From Dyadobacter sp. LHD-138 (lineage in GTDB: Bacteria > Bacteroidota > Bacteroidia > Cytophagales > Spirosomataceae): a DNA stretch of 64,000 bases. The DNA is taken from NCBI RefSeq assembly GCF_030929615.1, contig NZ_JAVFVU010000007.1, forward strand, positions 62,001 through 126,000. The letters are read 5' to 3'. The position numbers were made by a program, and so were the translations under genes. Below the pieces are notes generated by a model. The model was given only the letters and a program-made list of their open reading frames with translations. It searched no databases and was not told where the DNA came from. Positions within the stretch are counted from its first letter, which is position 1. Each line of letters opens with the position of its first letter. This document shows, in pieces, positions 17,284 through 26,384 of this stretch.

Positions 17284-19593
17284 ATGATGAAAAATCTATC
17301 TTTTCCCGTAAAACAAATGGCTTTGGCAGCAATGGCCTGGATAGCCTCAAATCAGGTGGTCAATGCGCAACATACGCCTTTGCAGCCTTACAAAGGTAAA
17401 ATTGGAAAAACTGTAAAGGAGACACAGGAAGCGTGGCCGGAAAAGAAAAAAGCGGCCAAAGGAGCACCAAATGTTGTCTGGATTTTGCTGGATGATATCG
17501 GTTATGGCGCGATTAGCACTTTCGGCGGCCTGATCAATACACCGACATTGGACAGCCTGGCCAATAACGGTTTACGTTACACCAATTTTCATACAACGGC
17601 AATATGCGCACCAACCCGCGCTGCGCTGCTGACAGGCCGAAATTCGCATTCAGCCCATATGGGTCTGTTTCCTGAAACTGCTATCGGCACACCGGGTTAT
17701 GATGCGCAGATTCCATTTGAAAAAGCGACCGTAGCCGAAATTTTAAAAGAAAACGGATACAATACTTTTGCGTTGGGCAAATGGCATATTACGCCGCTGG
17801 CTGACTTAACACCAGCCGGTCCATTTAACCGTTGGCCAACGGGAAGAGGTTTTGAACAATTCTACGGATTTCCATCCCGTGGGAGCATCGACCAGTGGCA
17901 CCCAGAACTTTGGGAAGGAACGCACCGGTTGAAAGACCAGCAGGATGGAAAACATTTCAATGAACTCATCGCGGATCGCGCAATCAGTTATATTTCGGGA
18001 CAGGGATCAGGCGGTTCCGAAAAGCCATTTTTCCTGTATCTCGCAACGGGCGCTGGCCATGCGCCGCATCAGGTCGCCAAAGAGTGGTCGGATAAATACA
18101 AAGGCAAGTTTGATGAGGGCTGGGATGTTTATCGGGAAAAAGTTATTGCCAACCAGATCAAACTGGGCGTTGTTCCCAAAAATGCAAAGGTACCACCTCG
18201 TAATCCGGGTGTGAAAGACTGGAACACTTTGTCGGCAAATGAGAAGAAATTGTATGCGCGTTTCATGGAAACTTATGCCGGTTTTCTCGAATATACAGAT
18301 CATGAAATTGGGCGGGTCATTACCCATCTTAAAGAATCGGGTCAACTTGAAAATACATTGGTTTTTGTTTCTGTCGGCGATAATGGCGCGAGTAAGGAAG
18401 GGACCTTTGTAGGTACTGTTAACAATTATGGCGCAGGGATTTCGGAAGAGGAGCGTTTGAAGAAAAATATTGAAAACATTGACCTGATCGGCACCGAATT
18501 TTCCAAAGTAAACTATCCTCTGGGATGGTCAGCGGCCACAAATGTTCCTTTCCGTCACTGGAAACAAGATGCCAATTCGGAAGGTGGTACGCATAATCCC
18601 CTCATTGTTTTTTATCCAAAGGGTATTAAAGAGAAAGGCGGGATCAGAAATCAATATGGCCATGTGATTGATATTTTACCGACGACTTTGGAGCTGGTTA
18701 ATGCCAAAGTGCCTGAAAATATTAACGGTTACAAGCAGGACATTATCGAAGGGACAAGCCTAGCTTATAGTTTAAATGATGCCGGAGCAAAAGATCGCCA
18801 TACGGTGCAGTATTATGAGATTAGAGGCTCCCGTTCAATTTATAAGGATGGCTGGAAAGCGGGTTCACTGCATGTAAAAGGGCAGGATTACAACAATGAT
18901 ACATGGGAGCTGTATAATCTGAAAGAAGATTTTAACGAGGTAAACAATTTGGCGGAACAGAATCCGGTAAAGCTCAAAGAACTGAAAACGTTGTTTGACA
19001 GCGAAGCAACGAAGTACAATGTTTATCCGCTTAAGGACGGTACGGAGCCCTTTGTTTTACCAACGGCCTATAAAGATATTGACCGGGTTGTGCTTTATCC
19101 CGGACAATCGACCATTGTAGATGTTGCCGGACCGTTCGCGGTTAAAAGATCATTTAGCTTAATTGCTGATGCCGAGATTAATGGTGTTGAAACCGAGGGA
19201 GTATTATTATCTCGCGGAGGTTTCGAAGGTGGTTTGAGTTTCTTTATTCAAAATCATAAACTTAATCTTGTATATGCGGTTGGCGACGGGACAAAGTATG
19301 TGGTCTCGTCTGAAAATGCGACACTGCCAACAGGAAAGGTGCAGCTTCGTGCCGATGTGAAATATGCTGAAAATGGAAGCGGTGTTGTTAGTCTTTTTGT
19401 AAATAATGTAAAGGCAGGCGAGTCGAAGCTGGAAAAGACTACGGGCTCGGTTTATCTGCATGAGGGGGTAAATGTGGGCATTGATGATCTGACGCCGGTT
19501 GCGGATTCCTATAAAGTACCTTTTGCGTTTACCGGAAAAATCAATAAGGTGGTAATCGACTACAATGCGGGGCAGCAGGCGAATTTGAAATAA
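17284..19593 (+). CDS. Type I sulfatase, long AtsD-like form (module 1, gene B)
   Basis: A 769-residue exported arylsulfatase-like enzyme with a signal peptide ending VVNAQ. The catalytic domain carries WILLDDIGYG near residue 66, C108-A-P-T-R112 in TAICAPTRAALLTG, LGKWHI, and VSVGDNGASKEG. After about residue 600 comes an extra beta-rich domain (LYPGQSTIVDVAGPFAVKRS onward), resembling a lectin/LamG-like module, of a kind found on long AtsD-type sulfatases. Its paralog is at 31287-33611. It follows gene A by 44 bases, in the same order as the second module. A 105-bp repeat array begins about 40 bases after its stop. Confidence 0.92.
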   Translation: MMKNLSFPVKQMALAAMAWIASNQVVNAQHTPLQPYKGKIGKTVKETQEAWPEKKKAAKGAPNVVWILLDDIGYGAISTFGGLINTPTLDSLANNGLRYTNFHTTAICAPTRAALLTGRNSHSAHMGLFPETAIGTPGYDAQIPFEKATVAEILKENGYNTFALGKWHITPLADLTPAGPFNRWPTGRGFEQFYGFPSRGSIDQWHPELWEGTHRLKDQQDGKHFNELIADRAISYISGQGSGGSEKPFFLYLATGAGHAPHQVAKEWSDKYKGKFDEGWDVYREKVIANQIKLGVVPKNAKVPPRNPGVKDWNTLSANEKKLYARFMETYAGFLEYTDHEIGRVITHLKESGQLENTLVFVSVGDNGASKEGTFVGTVNNYGAGISEEERLKKNIENIDLIGTEFSKVNYPLGWSAATNVPFRHWKQDANSEGGTHNPLIVFYPKGIKEKGGIRNQYGHVIDILPTTLELVNAKVPENINGYKQDIIEGTSLAYSLNDAGAKDRHTVQYYEIRGSRSIYKDGWKAGSLHVKGQDYNNDTWELYNLKEDFNEVNNLAEQNPVKLKELKTLFDSEATKYNVYPLKDGTEPFVLPTAYKDIDRVVLYPGQSTIVDVAGPFAVKRSFSLIADAEINGVETEGVLLSRGGFEGGLSFFIQNHKLNLVYAVGDGTKYVVSSENATLPTGKVQLRADVKYAENGSGVVSLFVNNVKAGESKLEKTTGSVYLHEGVNVGIDDLTPVADSYKVPFAFTGKINKVVIDYNAGQQANLK

Positions 19594-19600
19594 TTGTCTG

Positions 19601-20722
19601 TGGCTAAAGCCCGGCAGCTGAGGTCGCGTCATCCCAAGGCTGAAGCCTTGGGTTATGCCGGATTCGGTGTACGGGTTTCCGTTCTGTAACTACCTCAGTC
19701 AGATTGGCTAAGGCCTGGAATTTGTGGAAGCTGTTTTCCCAAGGCTGAAGCCTTGGGTTATGCTGGATTCGGTGTCCGGGTTTCCGTTCTGGAACTACCT
19801 CAGTCAGATTGGCTAAGGCTTGGAATTTGTGGAAGCTGTTTTCCCAAGGCTGAAGCCTTGGGTTATGCCGGATTCGGTGTACGGGTTTCCGTTCTGGAAC
19901 TACCTCAGTCAGACTGGCTAAGGCTTGGAATTGGTGGAAGCTGTTTTCCCAAGGCTGAAGCCTTGGGTTATGCCGGATTCGGTGTACGGGTTTCTGTTCT
20001 GTAACTACCTCAGTCAGATTGGCTAAGGCTTGGAATTTGTGGAAGCTGTTTTCCCAAGGCTGAAGCCTTGGGTTATGCCGGATTCGGTGTACGGGTTTCC
20101 GTTCTGGAACTACCTCAGTCAGATTGGCTAAGGCTTGGAATTTGTGGAAGCTGTTTTCCCAAGGCTGAAGCCTTGGGTTATGCTGGATTCGGTGTACGGG
20201 TTTCTGTTCTGGAACTACCTCAGTCAGATTGGCTAAGGCTTGGAATTTGTGGAAGCTGTTTTCCCAAGGCTGAAGCCTTGGGTTATGCTGGATTCGGTGT
20301 ACGGGTTTCTGTTCTGGAACTACCTCAGTCAGATTGGCTAAGGCCTGGAATTTGTGGAAGCTGTTTTCCCAAGGCTGAAGCCTTGGGTTATGCTGGATTC
20401 GGTGTACGGGTTTCTGTTCTGTAACTACCTCATTCAGATTGGCTAAGGCCTGGAATTTGTGGAAGCTGTTTTCCCAAGGCTGAAGCCTTGGGTTATGCTG
20501 GATTCAGTATTGGAGTTCCGGTTCCTGGCTCTACCGCATTCAGATTGGCTAAAACCGGGAATCAGGAGCTAGTTTTCCCACAGCCGGGCTATGCTCAAAG
20601 CGCAGACAATGCTGAGAATGACTTGTCTGACGAAACAACCAGACCAGGATTATCTTCGCCGCATGTATTAACCCAAGGCTTTAGCCTTGGGCACGGCGAC
20701 GACCATCTTCCGGCTTTAGCCA
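19601..20722. repeat. Palindromic element expanded as 9 x 105-bp tandem array
   Basis: Units begin at 19633, 19738, 19843, 19948, 20053, 20158, 20263, 20368 and 20473 with an exact 105-base period and near-identical sequence. The last unit is degenerate. Each starts with the perfect hairpin CCCAAGGCT-GA-AGCCTTGGG. The array is bordered by an outer inverted repeat, TGGCTAAAGCC at 19601-19611 and GGCTTTAGCCA at 20712-20722. A variant hairpin CCCAAGGCT-TT-AGCCTTGGG sits at 20672-20691. The period is divisible by 3, so 35-residue repeat ORFs appear, but TAA codons in several units break them, and I regard the array as non-coding. Confidence 0.9.
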
Positions 20723-20797
20723 TAATCGTTATTGTTTCATTTTCATAAGTACAAACCTTAACCGGTTGACTTTTAAACGAAAACCGACCGTTATTTT

Positions 20798-22612
20798 ATG
20801 AAGAAATATATTTCTCTTTTTGTCTTACTGTTTGTTTTTTCTCAGAATACCGCAGAAGGACAGTCCGAAAAACCCAATATTCTCTGGATTGTCAGCGAAG
20901 ACAATATTCCCATGCTTGGTGCCTATGGCGATACTTTTGCGACGACACCCAACCTGGACAAATTTGCTGAACGGAGCATACTGTATAAAAATGCTTTTTC
21001 CACGGCGCCGGTTTGTGCTCCGTCCCGAAATACGCTGATTACCGGTATGTATCCGCCATCGCTGGGAACCGAGCATATGAGGAGCATTTATCCGGTGCCG
21101 TCTTATGTTAAGTTTTTGCCAAAATATTTGCGTGAGGCCGGTTATTATACGACCAACAACGCAAAAAAAGATTACAATACCGTGGATCAGCTGGATGCCT
21201 GGGATGAATCCAGCAATAAGGCGACTTATAAAAACCGGAAAAGTGGACAACCATTTTTTGCAGTTTTTAATCTGAATGTGTCTCATGAAAGTTCTCTTTT
21301 CGAGCCTGTTGCGAAATTGAGACACGATCCGGGGAAAGTACCTTTGCCTCCATATCATCCGGACACGCCGGAAATGAGACACGACTGGGCGCAATACTAC
21401 GACAAGATCGAAGATATGGACGCACAGTTTGGAAGCCTTATCGAAGCGCTTAACGAGGCTGGACTTGCCGAAAATACCATTGTATTTTATTATGGCGACA
21501 ATGGCGGGGTATTGGCCAGAAGCAAGCGATTTGTGTATGAATCGGGTTTACATGTGCCTTTGATCGTTCATCTACCGAAGAAATATGAACATTTAGCGTC
21601 GATAAAACAGGGTGTAAAAACCGACCGTCTTGTTACATTTCTGGATTTTGCACCAACTATTTTAAGTCTCGTTGGGATAAAAATTCCTGATTACATGCAA
21701 GGTGAAGCTTTTCTAGGTACGCAGCAAAAAGCTGAACATCAATATGCTTACGGCTTTCGGGGCCGTATGGATGAGCGTATTGACCTTTCACGGACGGTGC
21801 GGGACAAGAAGTTCCGATACATTCGCAATTATCTGCCGCACAGAATTTACGGACAATATCTTGAATATCTGTGGCGCGCGCCTTCTGTGCAATCTTGGCA
21901 AAATGAGTTTAACACGGGAAGACTGAATGCGATCCAGTCGAAATTCTGGCAGGAGAAGCCCGCTGAGGAGCTGTTTGACGTACTGGCCGATCCGCATAAT
22001 GTAAAGAACCTTGCTAACGATCCCCAATATGCCACCGAGCTGGCCAGACTTCGAAAAGCAAATGAGGATTGGCTGATTAAATCGCAGGATGTTGGTTTTA
22101 TTCCGGAAGCAATTTTATCCGGAATTGCAGCGAATACACCTTTACGTGATTATGCCGCCAGTGGGAAATACAATTTCAAACGAATCCTGGAAACGGCCGA
22201 CTGGGCGTCGTCGCGTAAAACGGGTTATATCAGTGGACTGATCAAAAGATTATCGGATACCGACCCCACGATACGCTACTGGGCTGCTACGGGGCTTCTT
22301 GTTTTGAAGGCGAAAACCGGTAAAACAGCGTTAACACGGGCAATAGGAGATGCGGAGCCTGCCGTGCGTATTGCGGCCGCCGAAGCACTGTATTATATTG
22401 GTGAAAAAGAACTTGCGATTACCACATTAACAAAGGCACTTAAAGTCGAAAATGTTGCGACGCGGGTGCAGGCCCTAAATGCTTTGAGTAATCTAGGCCC
22501 GGATGCAGCTCCGGCACTTGAAAATGCAAGGGCATTGATCAAAACAGAGCCGGGGATGTTCGATTATGATTCCAGGGCAGCCAAGGATTTTGTGAGCAGA
22601 TTGGGAAAATAA
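20798..22612 (+). CDS. Sulfatase with C-terminal HEAT-like repeats
   Basis: A 604-residue exported sulfatase (signal peptide ending AEGQ). The active-site motif is C73-A-P-S-R77 in APVCAPSRNTLITG. The metal block reads NILWIVSEDN, with Glu-Asp instead of the usual Asp-Asp, and NAKKDYN replaces the common GKWH. YYGDNGGVL is conserved. These variants are typical of one S1 subfamily that also carries C-terminal HEAT repeats, visible here from about residue 480 (IKRLSDTDPTIRYWAATGLL, then AEPAVRIAAAEALYYIGEKE). It lies directly after the repeat array. Confidence 0.9.
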   Translation: MKKYISLFVLLFVFSQNTAEGQSEKPNILWIVSEDNIPMLGAYGDTFATTPNLDKFAERSILYKNAFSTAPVCAPSRNTLITGMYPPSLGTEHMRSIYPVPSYVKFLPKYLREAGYYTTNNAKKDYNTVDQLDAWDESSNKATYKNRKSGQPFFAVFNLNVSHESSLFEPVAKLRHDPGKVPLPPYHPDTPEMRHDWAQYYDKIEDMDAQFGSLIEALNEAGLAENTIVFYYGDNGGVLARSKRFVYESGLHVPLIVHLPKKYEHLASIKQGVKTDRLVTFLDFAPTILSLVGIKIPDYMQGEAFLGTQQKAEHQYAYGFRGRMDERIDLSRTVRDKKFRYIRNYLPHRIYGQYLEYLWRAPSVQSWQNEFNTGRLNAIQSKFWQEKPAEELFDVLADPHNVKNLANDPQYATELARLRKANEDWLIKSQDVGFIPEAILSGIAANTPLRDYAASGKYNFKRILETADWASSRKTGYISGLIKRLSDTDPTIRYWAATGLLVLKAKTGKTALTRAIGDAEPAVRIAAAEALYYIGEKELAITTLTKALKVENVATRVQALNALSNLGPDAAPALENARALIKTEPGMFDYDSRAAKDFVSRLGK

Positions 22613-22618
22613 TATGTA

Positions 22619-23199
22619 TTAACCTTCATACCGATAATGCCCGATAATCTTGTACGTAAACAGGCAGTCGGCCAAAACCTGACCTCCGCCGATATTATGT
22701 ACAATTAAATTGCGCGTGCCACCGACGGTTTTTCTGTTGACGACGATGCCTATATGTGTGATGCCGCCCCGTAAATTCCAGCATACGATATCACCCGGTT
22801 TGTAATCGGATGCGGTTTGAGAAAGGGGTAAAATTGTACCGTGACGGGAAAAGAATCGCATCAGGTTGAGAACGCGTCGATGATCAATATTTTTATCGGT
22901 GGATTTCATGCCCCAGTTTTTGGGATAGCTGGAAAAGTTCTTGTGCATATCCTCATGCACTTGTTTTTGTAAGTCAATACCAAGCTTTCGATAAGCCCGT
23001 ATCACAACGTCCGTACAAACTCCTTTGTCCGCAGGAGGATCTCCATTGGGATAAGCAATAGCAAAATATTTCGGATCGTATTTAACACGATGACTGGTAA
23101 GCGTCATGGCTGCGTCGGAAAGCCTGATTTGAAAGGGGGGGCTGCACGCAGCTTAATAGCGAGCAGGATACAGAGCAGGAGCAAAGGAATGTTTCTCAT
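22619..23199 (-). CDS. DUF1287 protein, frameshifted at a G7/C7 run
   Basis: The intact downstream frame (ATG at 23107, 162 residues) is the DUF1287 / NlpC-P60-like domain: YPNGDPPADKGVCTDVVIRA, then GDIVCWNLRGGITHIGIVV with the catalytic-type Cys and His. It lacks a signal peptide. Just upstream, an ATG at 23199 opens MRNIPLLLLCILLAIKLRAA, a good signal peptide, and the join (RLSDAA before MTLTSHRVKYDP) is what the family shows. The two frames are separated by one missing base at the seven-G run at 23135-23141. This is a real mutation, a slippage switch or a sequence error. The protein is a probable periplasmic hydrolase. Confidence 0.75.
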
Positions 23200-23431
23200 A
23201 AAAGTTATCAGGAATCATGGTTTTTTATTTCAAACGAAGTTTTTAGTTGAACAAGTGTTTGCTGGGATGGTTTTATTTGTTCAGTGGGTTTGTTTTATTA
23301 AAGGTTTGCCGAAAATGGTTTCCAATCCGAGAAAAGAAATTATTAAAGTAAAACGACGGTAGGGGTTGCTTTTGACAGAGCGCTTACCGGATTAGTGACT
23401 TTTTTAACACAAACCCTCTAAAGAATTTAAA

Positions 23432-24007
23432 ATGAAATTATTTTTACAACTTAAACACTGGCAGCTGTTTGGATTGATCTTTGGGTTTCCAGTAGTATTT
23501 CAGTTTTTTTCGACCGATATTTTTATTAACAATACAGGTTCCCCATTACTGATTGGATTTAGTTCAGCTTTGATGATTGTAGTAAGTATTGTTTATTTCG
23601 GTTGGTTTTATACCCTCGGGACCTGGTTACACAAAAGGTTACCTGCTCAGGTAAAATTAAACCTGAATCGATTCAAATTTTGCATTTTCTTTCCAATAGG
23701 CTACATGTTGGTGATATTCGTTGCAATTGGGGGAGCGGTGACACATGTTTTGCCAGCCGCACAGTTTGGCTTCGGGGTGTTCATGGTGATCTTACCGGTT
23801 CATCTGTTTGCTATGACTTGTATTCTGTACTGTTTCAGATTTAACGCAAAAGCGTTAAAATCGGTGGAATGGATGGAGCCGGTGAAATTTGCTGACTATG
23901 CAGGCGAGTTCTTTTTAATCTGGTTTTTCCCATTGGGGGGCTGGTTTATTCAACCCAGGATTAATAAGTTGCTTGAGGATTCACAGATGGATGGAATAGT
24001 TAAGTGA
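23432..24007 (+). CDS. Multi-span membrane protein, unknown
   Basis: A 191-residue protein with hydrophobic spans at roughly residues 12-28, 37-62, 82-105, 110-136 and 155-172. It is aromatic-rich with no recognised catalytic motif. Spacing to both neighbours is over 130 bases, so it is probably transcribed alone. Confidence 0.65.
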   Translation: MKLFLQLKHWQLFGLIFGFPVVFQFFSTDIFINNTGSPLLIGFSSALMIVVSIVYFGWFYTLGTWLHKRLPAQVKLNLNRFKFCIFFPIGYMLVIFVAIGGAVTHVLPAAQFGFGVFMVILPVHLFAMTCILYCFRFNAKALKSVEWMEPVKFADYAGEFFLIWFFPLGGWFIQPRINKLLEDSQMDGIVK

Positions 24008-24144
24008 AGGATGATTTAGTCAACCGAAGCATTTTCAGAACAATGGATTATCATAATGATTGGGAGTTACCAGCACTTCAATATACTAATTTTAATCACT
24101 AACTTTATTTTCATCAACTCGTTAAACCCAAAACGGTTATTGCA

Positions 24145-24615
24145 ATGGCAAACAATTCAAACTGTGTAGAGGCGCAAATGCTGATCCGAAAGCCGGCGAC
24201 GGAGGTTTTTGAGGCATTTATTGATCCGTCAATAACGAAACATTTCTGGTTCACGAAGGGAAGCGGGAAGCTTGAGGCTGGTAAAACAATCATTTGGGAA
24301 TGGGAAATGTACAACGTTTCTTCGAGGGTTCAGGTCCTTGAAATTTTGCCAAATGAAAAAATCGCTATGGAATGGGGAGATCCGGCAACCAAAGTAGATT
24401 TTGAATTCCGGACGTTAAGTGACGGTAATACCTATGTCACGATCAAAAATTATGGATTTGATAAGACCGGAGATGCCCTTTTAGATAGCATCAAAGATTC
24501 CACGGGTGGATTTACAACGGTGCTTGACGGGTTAAAAGCGTATCTGGAACATGGCATAAATCTTAACCTGATCGCCGATAAATTCCCGAAAGAGGTCATT
24601 CAACATGGTAACTAA
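24145..24615 (+). CDS. SRPBCC / AHSA1-like domain protein
   Basis: A 156-residue START-superfamily (Aha1/CalC-like) protein: MLIRKPATEVFEAFIDPSIT at the N-terminus, WEWEMYNVSSRVQVLEILPN in the middle, and a C-terminal helix DGLKAYLEHGINLNLI. It is cytoplasmic, and its ligand and role are unknown. A DUF1801 gene follows after 22 bases, a pairing often seen among small stress-associated proteins. Confidence 0.82.
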   Translation: MANNSNCVEAQMLIRKPATEVFEAFIDPSITKHFWFTKGSGKLEAGKTIIWEWEMYNVSSRVQVLEILPNEKIAMEWGDPATKVDFEFRTLSDGNTYVTIKNYGFDKTGDALLDSIKDSTGGFTTVLDGLKAYLEHGINLNLIADKFPKEVIQHGN

Positions 24616-24637
24616 AACATTCTTTGCGTATTGAAGT

Positions 24638-25057
24638 ATGGCAAAAAATAAGACTATTGAGACAGAAAACAGTGTGGATGCTTATTTGCAAGCGATTCAG
24701 GACGAAAAGAAGCGTGTGGACTGTGCATTGATTATTGATTTAATCAAAAAGGAAACCGGACTAGAACCCAAAATGTGGGGAACGGGAATCGTCGGTTTTG
24801 GTAGTTATCATTATAAATATGCGAGCGGTCGCGAAGGTGATGCACCGTTGGCCGGTCTCGCCGCCCGCGTGAATGCGATCACTTTGTACATCAGTACTGA
24901 ATTTGACCAGAGGGAAGAACTTTTGGAAAAATTTGGTAAATATAAAATATCGAAAGCCTGTATTTATATCAAGAAAATTGAAGATATCGACATAGAGGTC
25001 TTGCGAAAAATGATAAACAATTCGGTTACTTACATGCGGAATAACTACTTGAATTAA
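24638..25057 (+). CDS. DUF1801 domain protein
   Basis: A 139-residue DUF1801 protein: KKRVDCALIIDLIKKETG, then MWGTGIVGFGSYHYKYASGR, and a C-terminal ACIYIKKIEDIDIEVLRKM helix. It lies in a probable operon with the SRPBCC gene. Function is unknown. It is longer and more typical than the DUF1801 protein at 5101-5445. Confidence 0.82.
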   Translation: MAKNKTIETENSVDAYLQAIQDEKKRVDCALIIDLIKKETGLEPKMWGTGIVGFGSYHYKYASGREGDAPLAGLAARVNAITLYISTEFDQREELLEKFGKYKISKACIYIKKIEDIDIEVLRKMINNSVTYMRNNYLN

Positions 25058-25517
25058 TTACGGTAAAGGGTGGCGAAAAAGTCTAGGTTATCAAGATTCA
25101 GTCGACTCAAATAAAAACTTCTAACCATACTGCCTATCTTTTTTGAAGTTTCAATTTTAATTAACTTACTTTGTCTATAATATTTATAGACTATAACTTT
25201 TTTAGCCAGCCACCGGCAAAGAAAGTAGCCAGAATTTTGGCCCTGTAAAGCGCGCGGAATATTCTGGGTGTTCAAAGTTTTCGCCGTAACAGGAATGGTG
25301 GTATTCATCCGATCTGCATATGTTTCAAGAACTGAGCTTCTGTTTCAGAAACTCGGGCGGTTCCGTATGTAAGGGTTTTTACTTCTGCGTCTTTCGGATT
25401 TTATGAAAGATGAAAAGGCTGATTGTTATTCCGTGATTTTGGGGAGATAATATGAAAAGCTAAGAGGTTAGCACGTAAACGAAACTATTTTTTTCTTTTA
25501 ATAACTGTTCAAACCAT
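25058..25517. other. Long leader region of the rhodanese-thioredoxin gene
   Basis: About 460 bases holding the copy-2 regulatory element and about 325 bases of untranslated leader. Short ORFs exist (ATG at 25295, 25 codons; ATG at 25320, 28 codons with three Cys codons), but neither ends in a Cys run. No terminator hairpin is obvious. Confidence 0.45.
25166..25205 (+). promoter_or_regulatory. Promoter with GTCTATA-N5-TATAGAC operator (copy 2)
   Basis: TTACTTTGTCTATA begins at about 25166. The 19-bp dyad GTCTATA-ATATT-TATAGAC is at 25173-25191, with the same spacer length as copy 1, and TATAACTTTT follows as a -7-like box. The downstream gene is the rhodanese-thioredoxin protein at 25518. Confidence 0.6.
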
Positions 25518-26246
25518 TTGATGATGAAAAATCTAAGATTATCAGGATTGCTGCTTGTTGTGTTGTTCTTATACACTGCCGCATCCGCCCAAACCTCGCA
25601 GAAAAGAGACCTGCCGACTTTTGAACAATTTGAGGCGAAACTGAAAGTAGCCGGAAAAGATGCTCAGATTCTTGACGCGCGTTTGCGGGAAGAATATGTG
25701 CAAAATCATCTGGAAGGCGCCATAAGTTTTAACATCGCAAACAAGACGGATTTCGACAAGGAAAGTGCTAAACTGGATAAGAACAAGCCTGTTTTTATTT
25801 ATTCAATCGGAAATGGCAGGAGCGGGGTTCTGGCAAAGGATTTGAAAAATGCCGGTTTCAAGGATGTTACAGAAATTCCTGGTGGGCTAAGCAAGTGGAT
25901 CGGGTTGGGTCGTCCGGTTATCTCTACCGTTGGTAAAGGATTGTCAAAGGAAGCGTACACGGCTTCGTTGAAAAGCGATAAACTGGTGCTTGTGGATTTT
26001 GGTTCAAGATATTGCCCCGGTTGTAAAAAACTGGCTCCCACGATCGACTCGCTTAAAACAGAGCAGTCCGCTATCCTGAAAGTGATTAATATTGAGGCTT
26101 ATGAGAATAAGAATCTGGTGAAGGAATTGGGCGTTGTTGGTCTGCCTACCCTCGTGCTTTATAAAAACAACGAGGTGATCTGGAAGAAGACCGGAAGCGC
26201 TTCCAAAGCAGAAATTGAAAAAATACTGGCGGGGCAGACACTTTAA
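25518..26246 (+). CDS. Exported rhodanese-like / thioredoxin fusion
   Basis: A 242-residue periplasmic protein with signal peptide ending AASAQ. Residues about 31-135 form a rhodanese domain (ILDARLREEYVQNHLEGAIS, then FIYSIGNGRSG). The catalytic Cys of active rhodaneses is replaced by Ser 95. Residues about 140-240 form a thioredoxin domain with C165-P-G-C168 and the cis-Pro block GLPTLVLYKNN. It is probably a thiol-disulfide or thiol-reducing protein in which the rhodanese part binds rather than transfers sulfur. A GTCTATA promoter lies upstream, and a sulfatase follows 138 bases downstream. Confidence 0.85.
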   Translation: MMMKNLRLSGLLLVVLFLYTAASAQTSQKRDLPTFEQFEAKLKVAGKDAQILDARLREEYVQNHLEGAISFNIANKTDFDKESAKLDKNKPVFIYSIGNGRSGVLAKDLKNAGFKDVTEIPGGLSKWIGLGRPVISTVGKGLSKEAYTASLKSDKLVLVDFGSRYCPGCKKLAPTIDSLKTEQSAILKVINIEAYENKNLVKELGVVGLPTLVLYKNNEVIWKKTGSASKAEIEKILAGQTL

Positions 26247-26384
26247 AGTGTAAATGTTTTCAAGGGACAAGACAGAAAAATTCGGAAAATAAACGATGCA
26301 ACTGGTCTGAATCCCGGTTCATAAGTAAAATCGGGATTGCCCGTCTTTTGCTATATTAAAGTCTCCGATTTAGTCGCGTAAGAA

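Noticed and set aside
19753-20748. Open frames giving 35-residue repeats across the 105-bp array
   Set aside because: They exist only because the period is divisible by 3. Stop codons appear in several units, there is no signal or plausible protein composition, and the DNA palindromes explain the conservation.
23090-23362. Plus-strand 90-residue ORF opposite the DUF1287 N-terminus
   Set aside because: It overlaps the signal-peptide region of the DUF1287 gene on the other strand and has no family features.
25295-25406. Cys leader peptide for the rhodanese-thioredoxin gene
   Set aside because: Two short ORFs are present, one with three Cys codons, but neither ends in a Cys run and their distance from the promoter differs from the other two leaders.
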